Positions 8,028 through 16,941 of a DNA stretch of 39,838 nucleotides are shown here, in pieces. Position 1 is the stretch's first letter; every line of letters starts with the position of its first letter. The position numbers and the translations under genes were made by a program. This stretch comes from Bradyrhizobium sp. 21 (lineage in GTDB: Bacteria; Pseudomonadota; Alphaproteobacteria; Rhizobiales; Xanthobacteraceae), in assembly GCF_023073335.1 (NCBI RefSeq), contig NZ_JADPJG010000021.1, positions 1-39,838 on the forward strand, given 5' to 3'. The notes below the pieces were generated by a model. That model was not told the origin of the DNA. It was given only the letters and a program-made list of their open reading frames with translations, and made no database searches.

Positions 8028-8971
8028 TGGCCGCAGAGAACGGGCACGCAGCGAAGGAGATCATCGCGATCCGACGTGCCGATGGCGAAAGCCGTACGCT
8101 CGCCGCTTCGCTGCCGCGCCTGGTGCTCGAGGCCCGCCGTATCGCCGCCAACGTCATCCACGGCCTGCACGGCCGCCGCCGCGCCGGCTCCGGCGAGAAT
8201 TTCTGGCAATACCGCCGTTTCGTCTCCGGCGAGCCGGCGCAGAATGTCGACTGGCGCCGCTCCGCGCGCGACGACCATCTCTATGTCCGCGAGCTCGAAT
8301 GGGAAGCCTCGCACACGGTCTGGATCTGGCCGGATCGCTCGCCCTCGATGGCGTTCGCCTCGAAGACCGCGCGCGAGTCCAAGCTCGAGCGCACGCTGAT
8401 CGTCGCTTTCGCGCTGGCCGAGCTGCTGGTCTCCGGCGGCGAACGCGTCGGCATTCCCGGGCTGATGGCGCCGACCGCCAGCCGCAGCGTCATCGACAAG
8501 ATGGCGCAGGCGATGCTGCATGACGGCGCCGACCGGCTGAGCCTGCCGCCGTCCTTCGTGCCCGCGGCGCTCGCCGAGACGATCGTGCTGTCGGATTTCT
8601 GGTCGCCGATCGCGGAGATCAGGGCGACGCTCGCGGGACTGTCCGGCTCGGGCGCGCATGGCACGCTGGTGCAGGTCGTCGATCCCGCCGAAGAATCGTT
8701 TCCTTATTCCGGACGCGTCGAGTTCGTCGAGCCCGAGGGCTTCGGCGTGATCACCGCCGGCCGCGCCGAGAGCTGGGCGCAGGATTACACCACGCGGCTC
8801 GCGCTGCACCGCGACCAGATCCGCGCCGAGACCAACAAGCTCGACTGGCTGTTCGCGACACACGCCACCGACCGCTCATCTGCCGAGCTGTTGCTGTTCC
8901 TGCATGCCGGCATGCAGGTGAGCAAGTCGGGCGCCCGCACCACGACGATCAAGGCGGGGCCCGCCGCATGA
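8027..8971 (+). CDS. DUF58 domain protein (MoxR partner)
   Basis: A 314-aa protein. ATG 8027 overlaps the MoxR stop by one base. The DUF58 signature is clear: RRRAGSGENFWQYRRFVSGE, then PAQNVDWRRSARDDHLYVRE. It continues into a degenerate VWA-like fold (TVWIWPDRSPSMAF, where D-x-S-x-S becomes DRSPS). Later segments (AETIVLSDFWSPIAEIRATL, GTLVQVVDPAEESFPYSGRV) fit the VWA-like core. There is no obvious membrane span, so it is probably cytoplasmic or membrane-associated through partners. It should act with the upstream ATPase. Its stop overlaps the next gene's ATG (ATGA), so translation is coupled along the operon. Confidence 0.9.
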   Translation: MAAENGHAAKEIIAIRRADGESRTLAASLPRLVLEARRIAANVIHGLHGRRRAGSGENFWQYRRFVSGEPAQNVDWRRSARDDHLYVRELEWEASHTVWIWPDRSPSMAFASKTARESKLERTLIVAFALAELLVSGGERVGIPGLMAPTASRSVIDKMAQAMLHDGADRLSLPPSFVPAALAETIVLSDFWSPIAEIRATLAGLSGSGAHGTLVQVVDPAEESFPYSGRVEFVEPEGFGVITAGRAESWAQDYTTRLALHRDQIRAETNKLDWLFATHATDRSSAELLLFLHAGMQVSKSGARTTTIKAGPAA

Positions 8972-11781
8972 TGGGACTGCCGCTCGCTTTCACCGAACCG
9001 CTGCTGTTGATTGGCCTCGTGAGCCTGCCCGTGCTTTGGTGGCTGCTGCGCGTGATGCCGCCACGGCCGCGCCGCATCGAGTTTCCGCCGACGCGCCTGC
9101 TGTTCGACATCGCACCGCGCGAGGAGACGCCCGCGCGGACGCCGTGGTGGCTGACCGCATTGCGCCTCCTGGCTGCCGCGCTCGTCATTTTCGCCGCCGC
9201 CGGCCCGGTCTGGAATCCGCAGACAGGCCTCGCCTCCAGCAAGGCGCCGCTGATGATCATGTTCGACGACGGCTGGAGCGCGGCATCGAACTGGGACATC
9301 CGGATCAGGGCCGCCGACGAGCTGATCGTAAATGCCGACAACGACCGCCGCGCGATCGCGCTGGTGCCGCTGTCCGAGCCGAACCGCGACATCACGCTGA
9401 TGCCGGCCGGCCCCGCGCGCGTCGCGCTGCGGCAGCTCACGCCAAAGCCCTATTCGATCGACCGCGTCGAGACCCTGACCGCAATCGATCGCTTCCTGAA
9501 AGCGACCGGCGATTGCGAGATCGCCTGGCTCTCCGATGGCGTCGACACCGGTCGCGGCGAGGAATTCGTGGCTGGCCTCGGCAAGACCATCGGCGATCGC
9601 AGCCTGACCGTGTTCGAAGGCGGCACCTCCTCGCCGCTGGCCCTGGTCGCGGCCGAGAACGCCGCCGCCAGGATGACGGTGAAGGTGCTGCGGGCCGACA
9701 GCGGCGCCGCCATCGGCACCGTGCGCGCGCTGGACCAGAAGGCCTCGCCGATCGGCGAAGCGCGTTTTTCGTTCGGCCCGCAGGACAAGGAAACCGAAGC
9801 TGCGTTCGATCTGCCGGTCGAGCTGCGCAACGACATCACGCGGCTTGAAATTGCCGGCGAGCGCTCCGCCGGCGCGGTGCAGCTGCTCGACAAGCGCTGG
9901 CGCCGCCGCGCCATCGGCATCGTCTCGGGCGCGACCAGCGAGACCGCGCAGCCGCTGCTGGCGCCGACCTTCTATCTTACCCGCGCGCTGGCGCCGTTTG
10001 CCGACGTGCGGCTGGCCGACAAGGGCTCGCCGCAGCAGGGCATCACGCAGTTTCTCGACCAGAAACTGCCGATGATCATTCTCGCCGATGTCGGCACCAT
10101 CGCCCCTGAAATCCGCGAGCGCCTCAATGGCTGGATCGACCAGGGCGGCGTGCTGGTGCGGTTCGCAGGTCCAAGGCTGGCGCAGGCCGAGGACGATCTC
10201 GTCCCGGTGAAACTGCGCAAGGGCGGCCGAACGCTTGGCGGCAGCCTGACCTGGGAGAAGCCGCAGCATCTGGCCTCCTTTGCGGCCGACGGTCCGTTTG
10301 CCGGCGTCGTGGTCCCCAAGGACGTCACCATAAACCGCCAGGTGCTGGCCGAGCCCGACGCCGTGCTCGCCACCAAGAGCTGGGCCTCGCTGGAAGACGG
10401 CACGCCGCTCGTCACCGGCGAACATCGCGGCAAGGGCGTGGTCAGCCTGTTCCACGTCAGCGCCGACATGCGCTGGTCGGATCTGCCGATGTCGGGCACC
10501 TTCGTCGAAATCCTGCGGCGGGTCGTCGACATGTCCGGCTACACCGCCAAGCCGGGCGCAGGCGTTGCCGGCGAGGCGACCGCCGAGACGGTGGCGCCGC
10601 TGCACATCATGGACGGCTTCGGCGCCTTCGGCCCGCCGCCGGCCGCCGCCAAGCCGCTGCCCGCGGATTATCGCGACCGCGCCACACCCGATCATCCGCC
10701 CGGCTTCTACGGTCCGGCAGAAGGACCGCTCGCCGTGAACACGCTTGCTAGCGCCGACCGCATCGCAGCCCTGAACACCGCGGGCCTGCGCGCCCGGCAC
10801 GCCACCTACACCAATGCCGAGCCGCGCGACCTGCGCGGCTGGCTGCTCTCGACGGCACTGGCGCTGTTCCTGATCGACGCCATTATCGTCGCGGTGCTCG
10901 GCGGCGGCATCGCCGCGCTGCTGCGCCGCCGCGCCGCACCGGCGATGATCGTCTTCGGACTGGCGCTCGCAGGCCTCGCCTCGTTCGTGCCCACGCCGTC
11001 GCACGCGGACAGCGCCTCCGACGAGTTCGCGATGAAGGCGGTGTCGCAGACCCGTCTCGCCTATGTCGTCACCGGCAATGCCGACGTCGATTCCATCGTC
11101 AAGGCGGGGTTATCAGGACTGACCCTGTTCCTGGCGCAGCGCACCGCGCTCGAGGCCGGCGACCCCGTCGGCATCGATCCGGCGCGCGACGAGCTCGCCT
11201 TCTTCCCGCTGATCTACTGGCCGATCGTGCCGGGCGCGCCCAAGCCGCCGCAGGATGCCATCAACAAGATCGACGCCTACATGAAGCAGGGCGGGACCGT
11301 GCTGTTCGACACCCGCGACGCGATCGAAGCATCGCCCGGCGCAAACGGCGCGGCGCAGACCCCCGCCATGCAGACGCTGCGCGAGATCCTGTCTTCGCTC
11401 GACGTGCCCGAGCTGGAGCCGGTGCCGCGCGAGCACGTGCTGACCAAGACCTTCTATCTCCTGCGCGACTTCCCCGGCCGCTTCAGCACCGGCCAGACCT
11501 GGGTCGAGACCCTGCCGCGCGACGACGAGGACGAGAGCGCGCAGCGGCCGGCGCGCGGCGGCGACGGCGTCTCGCCGATCATCATCACCTCGAACGATCT
11601 TGCCGGCGCCTGGGCCGTGCGGCCCGACGGCCAGTCCATGCTGCCGATGACAGGCGGCGACCTCCGCCAGCGCGAATTCGCCTACCGCGCGGGCGCCAAC
11701 ATCGTGATGTACACGCTGACCGGCAACTACAAGGCCGACCAGGTGCACGCACCGGCGTTGATTGAACGGCTGGGGCAATAG
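8968..11781 (+). CDS. BatA-like membrane protein fused to a C-terminal DUF4159 domain
   Basis: A 937-aa inner-membrane protein. The N-terminus carries two helices (LLLIGLVSLPVLWWLLRV, ALRLLAAALVIFAAAGPVW) in the pattern of the aerotolerance-regulator (BatA) N-terminal domain. A large domain follows, including an amidotransferase-like stretch (MIILADVGTIAPEIRERLNG, WIDQGGVLVRFAGP). Two further helices lie at about 625-650 and 655-680. The second resembles a signal peptide, with a Ser-His-Ala-Asp-Ser junction. The last about 240 residues are DUF4159 (TRLAYVVTGNADVDSIVKAG, FFPLIYWPIVPGAP, YMKQGGTVLFDTRD). The two large domains should face the periplasm. Such proteins accompany MoxR/DUF58 pairs in alphaproteobacteria; the function is unproven. 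The 4-base overlap with DUF58 supports one operon. Confidence 0.85.
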   Translation: MMGLPLAFTEPLLLIGLVSLPVLWWLLRVMPPRPRRIEFPPTRLLFDIAPREETPARTPWWLTALRLLAAALVIFAAAGPVWNPQTGLASSKAPLMIMFDDGWSAASNWDIRIRAADELIVNADNDRRAIALVPLSEPNRDITLMPAGPARVALRQLTPKPYSIDRVETLTAIDRFLKATGDCEIAWLSDGVDTGRGEEFVAGLGKTIGDRSLTVFEGGTSSPLALVAAENAAARMTVKVLRADSGAAIGTVRALDQKASPIGEARFSFGPQDKETEAAFDLPVELRNDITRLEIAGERSAGAVQLLDKRWRRRAIGIVSGATSETAQPLLAPTFYLTRALAPFADVRLADKGSPQQGITQFLDQKLPMIILADVGTIAPEIRERLNGWIDQGGVLVRFAGPRLAQAEDDLVPVKLRKGGRTLGGSLTWEKPQHLASFAADGPFAGVVVPKDVTINRQVLAEPDAVLATKSWASLEDGTPLVTGEHRGKGVVSLFHVSADMRWSDLPMSGTFVEILRRVVDMSGYTAKPGAGVAGEATAETVAPLHIMDGFGAFGPPPAAAKPLPADYRDRATPDHPPGFYGPAEGPLAVNTLASADRIAALNTAGLRARHATYTNAEPRDLRGWLLSTALALFLIDAIIVAVLGGGIAALLRRRAAPAMIVFGLALAGLASFVPTPSHADSASDEFAMKAVSQTRLAYVVTGNADVDSIVKAGLSGLTLFLAQRTALEAGDPVGIDPARDELAFFPLIYWPIVPGAPKPPQDAINKIDAYMKQGGTVLFDTRDAIEASPGANGAAQTPAMQTLREILSSLDVPELEPVPREHVLTKTFYLLRDFPGRFSTGQTWVETLPRDDEDESAQRPARGGDGVSPIIITSNDLAGAWAVRPDGQSMLPMTGGDLRQREFAYRAGANIVMYTLTGNYKADQVHAPALIERLGQ

Positions 11782-11788
11782 GATCGAT

Positions 11789-13852
11789 ATGAATTACGGC
11801 ATCGCGTTCACGCCGCTTGTCCCCGCGATCGTCTTGTGGCTCGCACTGGCCGCGATCGTCGTCATCGCGCTGGTGCTGCTGCTTGCGCGGGCGCGCGGCG
11901 CTGCCGTGCGCGTCGCCGCGCTGGTGCTGTTCCTGCTGGCGCTCGCCAATCCCTCCTTCACCCGCGAGGACCGCGATCCCCTCACCTCGGTCGCCGCTGT
12001 CGTCGTCGACAAGAGCCCGAGCCAGAATTTCGGCAACCGCAATCGCGAGGCAGCAACGGCGCAGGAAGCGCTGGTGGACAGCCTGAAGAAGATCAAGGGG
12101 CTCGAGGTCCGCGTCGTCGATGCCGGACAGGCCGATGGCGAAACCGACGGCACAAAACTGTTCGGCGCCCTCGCCTCGGCTTTGTCCGACGTGCCGGTCG
12201 ACCGCGTCGCCGGAGCATTCCTGATCACCGACGGCCGCGTCCACGACATTCCGGCCAACGCCGCCGGGCTCGGCTTCCAGGCGCCGGTGCACGCACTGAT
12301 CACCGGGCAGAAGGACGAGCGCGACCGCCGTATCGCGATCATGGCGGCGCCGCGCTTCGGCATCGTCGGGCAGCCCCAGACCATCACCTACCGCCTCGAC
12401 GACCAGGGCGTCAGCGGCGAGCGCGCCAAGGTCACGGTCCGCAGGGACGGCGAGGTGATCAACGAGCGCACGCTGGGAAGCGGCCAGACCGCCAGCGTCG
12501 AGGTCGACATCAAGCATTCCGGGCCGAACATCGTCGAGATCGAGGCCTCGCCGCTGGAGCGAGAGCTGACTCCGGTGAACAACCGGGCCGTCGTCGCCAT
12601 CGACGGCGTGCGCGACAAGCTGCGCGTGCTGCTGGTCTCGGGCGAGCCGCATTCCGGCGAACGCACCTGGCGCAATCTGCTCAAGTCCGACGCCAGCGTC
12701 GACCTCGTCCACTTCACCATCCTGCGTCCGCCGGAGAAGCAGGACGGCACGCCGATCAACGAATTGTCGCTGATCGCGTTTCCGACCCGCGAGCTGTTCC
12801 AGCAGAAGATCAACGAATTCCAGCTGATCATCTTCGACCGCTATGCCCGCCAGGGCGTGCTGCCGATCGCCTATTTCGACAACATCGCACGCTATGTGCG
12901 CGGCGGCGGCGCCGTGCTGGTCTCGGCCGGGCCCGACTACGCCTCCAACACCAGCATCTGGCGCACGCCGCTGGATTCGGTGCTGCCGGCAGAACCGGTC
13001 GGCGTGACGGAGAAGCCGTTCTACGCGCACCTGTCCGACGTCGGCAAACGCCATCCCGTCACGCGCGGTCTCGAAGGCTCCGCGAGCGAACCGCCGCACT
13101 GGAGCCGCTTCTTCCGCACCGTCGACACCCGCAATTCCGTCAACCCGCCGGTGATGACTGGCGCCGACGGCAAGCCGCTGTTGTTCCTGACGCGCTTCGG
13201 CGAGGGCCGCGTCGCGCTCTTGCTTTCCGACCACATCTGGCTATGGGCGCGCGGCTATGAGGGCGGCGGCCCGCACCTCGATTTGCTCAGGCGGATGTCG
13301 CACTGGCTGATGAAGCAGCCCGATCTGGACGAGGAGGCGCTGCGCCTGCAGGTCCAAGGCAAGGATCTCGTGGTGGTGCGCCAGACCATGGCAGACAGCG
13401 TCCAGCCGGTGAGCGTGACCTCGCCCTCGGGCGTGTCGCGCGATCTGACGCTCAGTGCCGGCGATCCCGGCGAATGGCGCGCCAGCGTGCCGGCGAGCGA
13501 GCTCGGCCTGTGGGCTGCCACCGACGGCACGCTGAAGGCGCTGATCAATGTCGGCCCGACCAATCCGAAGGAGTTTTCGGAAGTCACCTCCACCATCGAC
13601 ACGTTGAGGCCGCTGACGCAGGCCACGGGCGGCAATTCCGTGCGCGTGGTCGACGGCGCCAGCGTCGAGCTGCCGCGCATCCTGCCGGTGCGCTCGGCGA
13701 GCGTCTTCCATGGTGACGGCTGGATGGGCGTGCGGTTGCGCGACGCCAGCGTGGTCAAGGGCGTCGGCGTGCTGCCGATCTTCGCAGGTTTGATCGGGCT
13801 GTTGCTGCTGCTCGGCGCGTTTGCTGCGACGTGGGTCCGCGAAGGACGCTAG
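11789..13852 (+). CDS. Large membrane protein of the MoxR operon, VWA/glutamine-amidotransferase-like
   Basis: A 687-aa protein with two N-terminal helices (VPAIVLWLALAAIVVIALVL and VRVAALVLFLLALANPSF) and one C-terminal helix (GVLPIFAGLIGLLLLLGAFA), leaving about 590 residues in the periplasm. After the second helix comes VAAVVVDKSPSQ, a D-x-S-x-S like the metal site of von Willebrand A domains. A class I amidotransferase-like fold follows, with VLLVSGEPHSGERTWRNLL, FDNIARYVRGGGAVLVSAGP and FGEGRVALLLSDHIWLW. I see no catalytic Cys-His pair at the usual place, so it is probably a binding rather than an enzymatic domain. ATG 11789 is 8 bases after the previous stop and has only a weak ribosome site. 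It is the last gene of the MoxR operon; similar proteins accompany MoxR/DUF58/DUF4159 genes. Confidence 0.8.
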   Translation: MNYGIAFTPLVPAIVLWLALAAIVVIALVLLLARARGAAVRVAALVLFLLALANPSFTREDRDPLTSVAAVVVDKSPSQNFGNRNREAATAQEALVDSLKKIKGLEVRVVDAGQADGETDGTKLFGALASALSDVPVDRVAGAFLITDGRVHDIPANAAGLGFQAPVHALITGQKDERDRRIAIMAAPRFGIVGQPQTITYRLDDQGVSGERAKVTVRRDGEVINERTLGSGQTASVEVDIKHSGPNIVEIEASPLERELTPVNNRAVVAIDGVRDKLRVLLVSGEPHSGERTWRNLLKSDASVDLVHFTILRPPEKQDGTPINELSLIAFPTRELFQQKINEFQLIIFDRYARQGVLPIAYFDNIARYVRGGGAVLVSAGPDYASNTSIWRTPLDSVLPAEPVGVTEKPFYAHLSDVGKRHPVTRGLEGSASEPPHWSRFFRTVDTRNSVNPPVMTGADGKPLLFLTRFGEGRVALLLSDHIWLWARGYEGGGPHLDLLRRMSHWLMKQPDLDEEALRLQVQGKDLVVVRQTMADSVQPVSVTSPSGVSRDLTLSAGDPGEWRASVPASELGLWAATDGTLKALINVGPTNPKEFSEVTSTIDTLRPLTQATGGNSVRVVDGASVELPRILPVRSASVFHGDGWMGVRLRDASVVKGVGVLPIFAGLIGLLLLLGAFAATWVREGR

Positions 13853-13904
13853 TTGCAGGAACGACACATCGCGTGGACGGCCCACGTGGGCTGCCCGGCT
13901 GCGG

Positions 13905-13910
13905 TTGACA
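13905..13910 (+). promoter_or_regulatory. Candidate -35 box of the zinc-uptake operon
   Basis: TTGACA is a perfect sigma-70 -35 hexamer, 83 bases before the DUF2946-like ATG. At the usual 17-18 base spacing the -10 falls at about 13928-13934, inside the palindrome described next. The -10 itself is weak, and assignment is by position only. Confidence 0.45.
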
Positions 13911-13927
13911 TTCGCTGACCGATGCTG

Positions 13928-13948
13928 CGATGTTACATTATAACATCG
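13928..13948 (+). promoter_or_regulatory. Candidate Zur operator (21-bp near-perfect palindrome)
   Basis: The site reads CGATGTTACA-T-TTATAACATCG across these bases; nine of ten symmetric pairs match around a central T. The core TGTTAC-AT-TATAACA resembles the AT-rich GTTATA...TATAAC boxes bound by the zinc repressor Zur in alphaproteobacteria (from memory of the family). It overlaps the expected -10 of the promoter whose -35 is at 13905, the classic arrangement for repression by bound Zur when zinc is plentiful. The downstream ZnuD-like receptor supports this. A Fur-family relative with a similar box is the alternative. Confidence 0.65.
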
Positions 13949-13992
13949 CGGGATCAGGGGATGATACCCGCGACGTGGGGTGGCGTTTCCAG

Positions 13993-14397
13993 ATGAAGTG
14001 GTTCCGGTCAAATATCAGGCACGGCGCCCGGCTCGCGATGTTCGCGATGCTGGTGCAGTTCGCGCTGACGTTCGGCCACAGCCATTGGTTCGCCCAAGCC
14101 GCTCCCCTCGCCCAGTCTTCGCTTCAGCAGACCGACAGCACCAAGGGCGCGGCCTCGATTGACCGCGCAGCGGTCGAGAAGCAATCGCCAGGGGGTCCCG
14201 ACCGGGAGCAGCCGGGCGACGACAATTGCGCGATCTGCGCATTGGTCGCGATGGCCGGCACCGTCATGTTTGCGGCGCCGCCTCTGCTGCTGCTGCCGCA
14301 GGCGATCGACCTGCTCTACCGCACCACCGATGCCGAGTTCATCCATCTGAAATCGGCCCGCACGGCGTTCCAGCCGCGCGCGCCTCCCGCGTCCTGA
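13993..14397 (+). CDS. DUF2946-like small envelope protein upstream of the ZnuD-like receptor
   Basis: A 134-aa protein starting MKWFRSNIRHGARLAMFAML. The in-frame ATG at 13930 lies within the putative operator, so I prefer 13993, though its ribosome site is weak. One hydrophobic helix (about 14-28) is followed by FGHSHW, a Gln/Ser-rich linker and a C-x-x-C (C79, C82 in NCAICALVAMAG). A second helix (about 84-102) and a Pro-rich end follow. This layout is that of the DUF2946 family, often found beside metal-related TonB receptors. The His and Cys residues could bind metal, but that is inference. It lies between a candidate Zur site and the ZnuD-like receptor, 146 bases upstream of the latter. 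Confidence 0.65.
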   Translation: MKWFRSNIRHGARLAMFAMLVQFALTFGHSHWFAQAAPLAQSSLQQTDSTKGAASIDRAAVEKQSPGGPDREQPGDDNCAICALVAMAGTVMFAAPPLLLLPQAIDLLYRTTDAEFIHLKSARTAFQPRAPPAS

Positions 14398-14543
14398 CTT
14401 CCAACATCGTTTGATCACGCCCGGACTCGCCGCTTTCAGGCGCATGCCCGGGAGACGTTGAAGTCGAATTCCGTCGCGCTGCGACGGCAGGCCGCCTCCG
14501 ATCAACAAACATCTTCGGACCGCGCCTGACTGGAATCAGGACC

Positions 14544-16907
14544 ATGTCATTTGAATTGCGACGCGCGCAGCGCCTTGGGGGAGCAAGCCTGCTCCTGCTC
14601 GGCGCCGCCGCCAGCCCGGCGCTGGCTGAGGACAAGTCATCCAGCGAAATCCCAGCCGTCACCGTGACGGCCCCGAGCCCCATCGTGCGCAGAGCGGTGG
14701 TGCCGACCCGCAGCCCGGTCCGTGTCGCGCGCACTGGCCGGACGCGCAGCCACGAACGCACGGCGGACGCGCCGCCGGCAGCCTCCACGCCCGCCGCGCC
14801 TCAGCAGGGCGTGCTGCCTGTTGTGACCAACCAGTTCGCCACCGTCACGGTGGTGCCGAACGAGGAGATCCGCCGCGAGGGCGGCGGTCAGCTCGGCGAT
14901 CTCCTGTTCTCCAAGCCGGGCATCACGGGCTCGAGCTTCGCACCCGGCGCCTCCAGCCGGCCGATCATCAGGGGTCTCGACGTCAACCGTGTCGGCATCG
15001 TCGAGAACGGCACCAATTCCGGCGGTGCCTCCGACCTCGGCGAGGATCATTTCGTCCCGATCGATCCGCTCGCGACCAACCAGGTCGAGGTGGTGCGCGG
15101 GCCGGCTGCGCTCCGCTACGGCTCGACCTCGATCGGCGGCGTCGTCAGCGCCACCAACAACCGGATTCCGGATGCGCTGCCGAACTGCGGTGCGCCGCCG
15201 TTCCAGAGTTTCGGGCTGCCGGTCAAGGCGCCGCTCGCGAGCGCCGGGACGTCGCCTTGCGTGACCGCCGAGACGCGCAGCGCGTTCAGCTCGGTTGACC
15301 GTGGCGTCGAGAGCGGCTTGCTGCTCGACACCGGCGGCGGCAACTTCGCCTTCCACGCCGACGTCTACGGGCGCAACACCACCGACTACAGCATCCCGAG
15401 CTATCCCTACCTCGCCGACCAGACCCGGTCCGTCGCCAACGGGCGCCAGCCCAATTCGGCGACACGCTCGGACGGCGCCTCGATCGGCGGCTCCTACTTC
15501 TTCCAGGGCGGCTATATCGGCGCTGCGATCACGCAGAACGACTCGCTCTACCACATCCCCGGCATCGACGGCGCCGACCACAACACGCGCATCGACGGCC
15601 ACCAGACCAAGATCAACGTCAAGGGCGAGTACCATCCCGATGCGGCCGCAATCGACACCGTCCGCTTCTGGGCCGGCGCGACCGACTACCGGCACAATGA
15701 GATCGGCCTTGCCGATCCCGCCGATCCCAACACTGACGGCGTGCGGCAGACTTTTACCAACAAGGAGCAGGAGATCCGCACCGAAGTGCAGTTGATGCCG
15801 TTCAACGCGCGCTTTGCCGAAGTGACGACGGCGCTGGGCTTCCAGGTCGGGCATCAGGAATTGAGCGCGCCGAGCCCGGACAATCCGGGCACGCTGTTCA
15901 ACGGGTTGTGGGACCCGAACAACAGCACGCGCGTCGCCGGCTACGCCTTCAACGAGTTCAAGTTCACGGACGCGACGCGAGCGCAGATCGCCGGCCGCAT
16001 CGAGCATGTCGAGCTGCACGGGACGACACCGGATTTTCCGGCAGACTTCCTGCCCGACGGCACGCCGCAGGCGGGCATCGCCCGCAATCCGTCCTTCACA
16101 CCGAAGAGCGGCAGCATCGGCCTGTTGCAGGACCTGCCGGGCGGCATGGTCGGCAGCATCACCGCGCAATATGTCGAGCGCGCGCCGAAGGCGGCGGAGC
16201 TGTTTTCCCGTGGCGGCCATGACGCAACTGCGACCTTCGACATCGGCAATCCGAACCTGACCATCGAGACTGCAAAGTCGGTCGAGCTCGGCGTGCGCAA
16301 GGCGACGGGACCATTCCGCTTCGAGGCGACCGTCTACACCACGCATTTCGACAATTTCATCTATCGCCGGCTCACCGGCGTGATGTGCGATGGCGACTTT
16401 GCCTCCTGCGGCGCGCCCGCTGCCGAGCTGAACCAGGCGGTCTACTCGCAACGCAATGCGAATTTCCGCGGCGGCGAATTCCAGTCGCAGCTCGATATCG
16501 GCGCATTCCAGGGCGGCATCTGGGGCATCGAGAACCAGTTCGACGTGGTCCGCGCCACCTTCACCGACGGCACCAACGTGCCGCGCATTCCGCCGATGCG
16601 ACTGGGCGGCGGCGTGTTCTGGCGCGACGACAACTGGCTGATGCGCGTCAATTTGTTGCACGCCTTCGCCCAGAACAACGTCGCCGTGATCGCGGAGACG
16701 CCGACATCGGGCTACAATTTGCTGAAGGCCGAGGTGAGCTACAAGACCAGGCTCGACCGCAACTGGTTCGGTGCGCGCGAGATGATTGCCGGCATCGTCG
16801 GCAACAATCTCCTCAACGAGAACATCCGCAACTCGGTGTCCTACACCAAGGACGAGGTGTTGATGCCCGGCATCGGCGTCAGGGCGTTCGCCAATTTCAA
16901 GTTCTAG
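14544..16907 (+). CDS. znuD: TonB-dependent outer-membrane receptor, ZnuD-like (probable zinc uptake)
   Basis: A 787-aa outer-membrane receptor. The signal peptide ends at about residue 28 (ASPALA|ED). A TonB box EIPAVTVTAP (35-44) and an Arg/Pro-rich linker (49-90) come next. The plug (about 95-210) contains SSRPIIRGLDVNRVGIVENG and DLGEDHFVPIDPLATNQVEV followed by VRGPAALRYGSTSIGGVV. The DH-x-VP-x-DPL block and RPIIRG are typical of the ZnuD zinc-receptor branch, and D168/H169 correspond to residues implicated in zinc binding in ZnuD. The barrel ends in a C-terminal Phe (FANFKF), as required for outer-membrane insertion. Cys pairs in two extracellular-loop regions (LPNCGAPP...SPCVTAE and MCDGDFASCG) may form disulfides. 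Zinc is inferred from the family and the upstream Zur-like operator; another divalent metal is possible. Confidence 0.8.
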   Translation: MSFELRRAQRLGGASLLLLGAAASPALAEDKSSSEIPAVTVTAPSPIVRRAVVPTRSPVRVARTGRTRSHERTADAPPAASTPAAPQQGVLPVVTNQFATVTVVPNEEIRREGGGQLGDLLFSKPGITGSSFAPGASSRPIIRGLDVNRVGIVENGTNSGGASDLGEDHFVPIDPLATNQVEVVRGPAALRYGSTSIGGVVSATNNRIPDALPNCGAPPFQSFGLPVKAPLASAGTSPCVTAETRSAFSSVDRGVESGLLLDTGGGNFAFHADVYGRNTTDYSIPSYPYLADQTRSVANGRQPNSATRSDGASIGGSYFFQGGYIGAAITQNDSLYHIPGIDGADHNTRIDGHQTKINVKGEYHPDAAAIDTVRFWAGATDYRHNEIGLADPADPNTDGVRQTFTNKEQEIRTEVQLMPFNARFAEVTTALGFQVGHQELSAPSPDNPGTLFNGLWDPNNSTRVAGYAFNEFKFTDATRAQIAGRIEHVELHGTTPDFPADFLPDGTPQAGIARNPSFTPKSGSIGLLQDLPGGMVGSITAQYVERAPKAAELFSRGGHDATATFDIGNPNLTIETAKSVELGVRKATGPFRFEATVYTTHFDNFIYRRLTGVMCDGDFASCGAPAAELNQAVYSQRNANFRGGEFQSQLDIGAFQGGIWGIENQFDVVRATFTDGTNVPRIPPMRLGGGVFWRDDNWLMRVNLLHAFAQNNVAVIAETPTSGYNLLKAEVSYKTRLDRNWFGAREMIAGIVGNNLLNENIRNSVSYTKDEVLMPGIGVRAFANFKF

Positions 16908-16916
16908 CCTTGCTCC

Positions 16917-16941
16917 AGTCGGGGCCCATGGGGCCCCGACT
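16917..16941 (+). terminator. Hairpin after the ZnuD-like receptor
   Basis: Perfect 11-base arms (16917-16927 and 16931-16941, AGTCGGGGCCC and its complement) close a 3-base loop, starting 10 bases after the receptor stop. There is no U-tract, so it may be a weak or factor-assisted terminator. It sits between convergent reading directions and could serve both. Confidence 0.6.

Noticed and set aside
8785..11004. A long minus-strand open frame (739 codons) opposite the DUF58/DUF4159 genes
   Set aside because: It is antisense to recognisable genes. The predicted protein is rich in Arg, Gly, His and Gln with no domain, as expected of a shadow frame in high-GC DNA.
13880..13891. Perfect 12-base palindrome GCCCACGTGGGC after the MoxR operon
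   Set aside because: It has no loop or T-tract and lies just ahead of the -35. It could be a regulator site, but short GC palindromes are expected by chance here.
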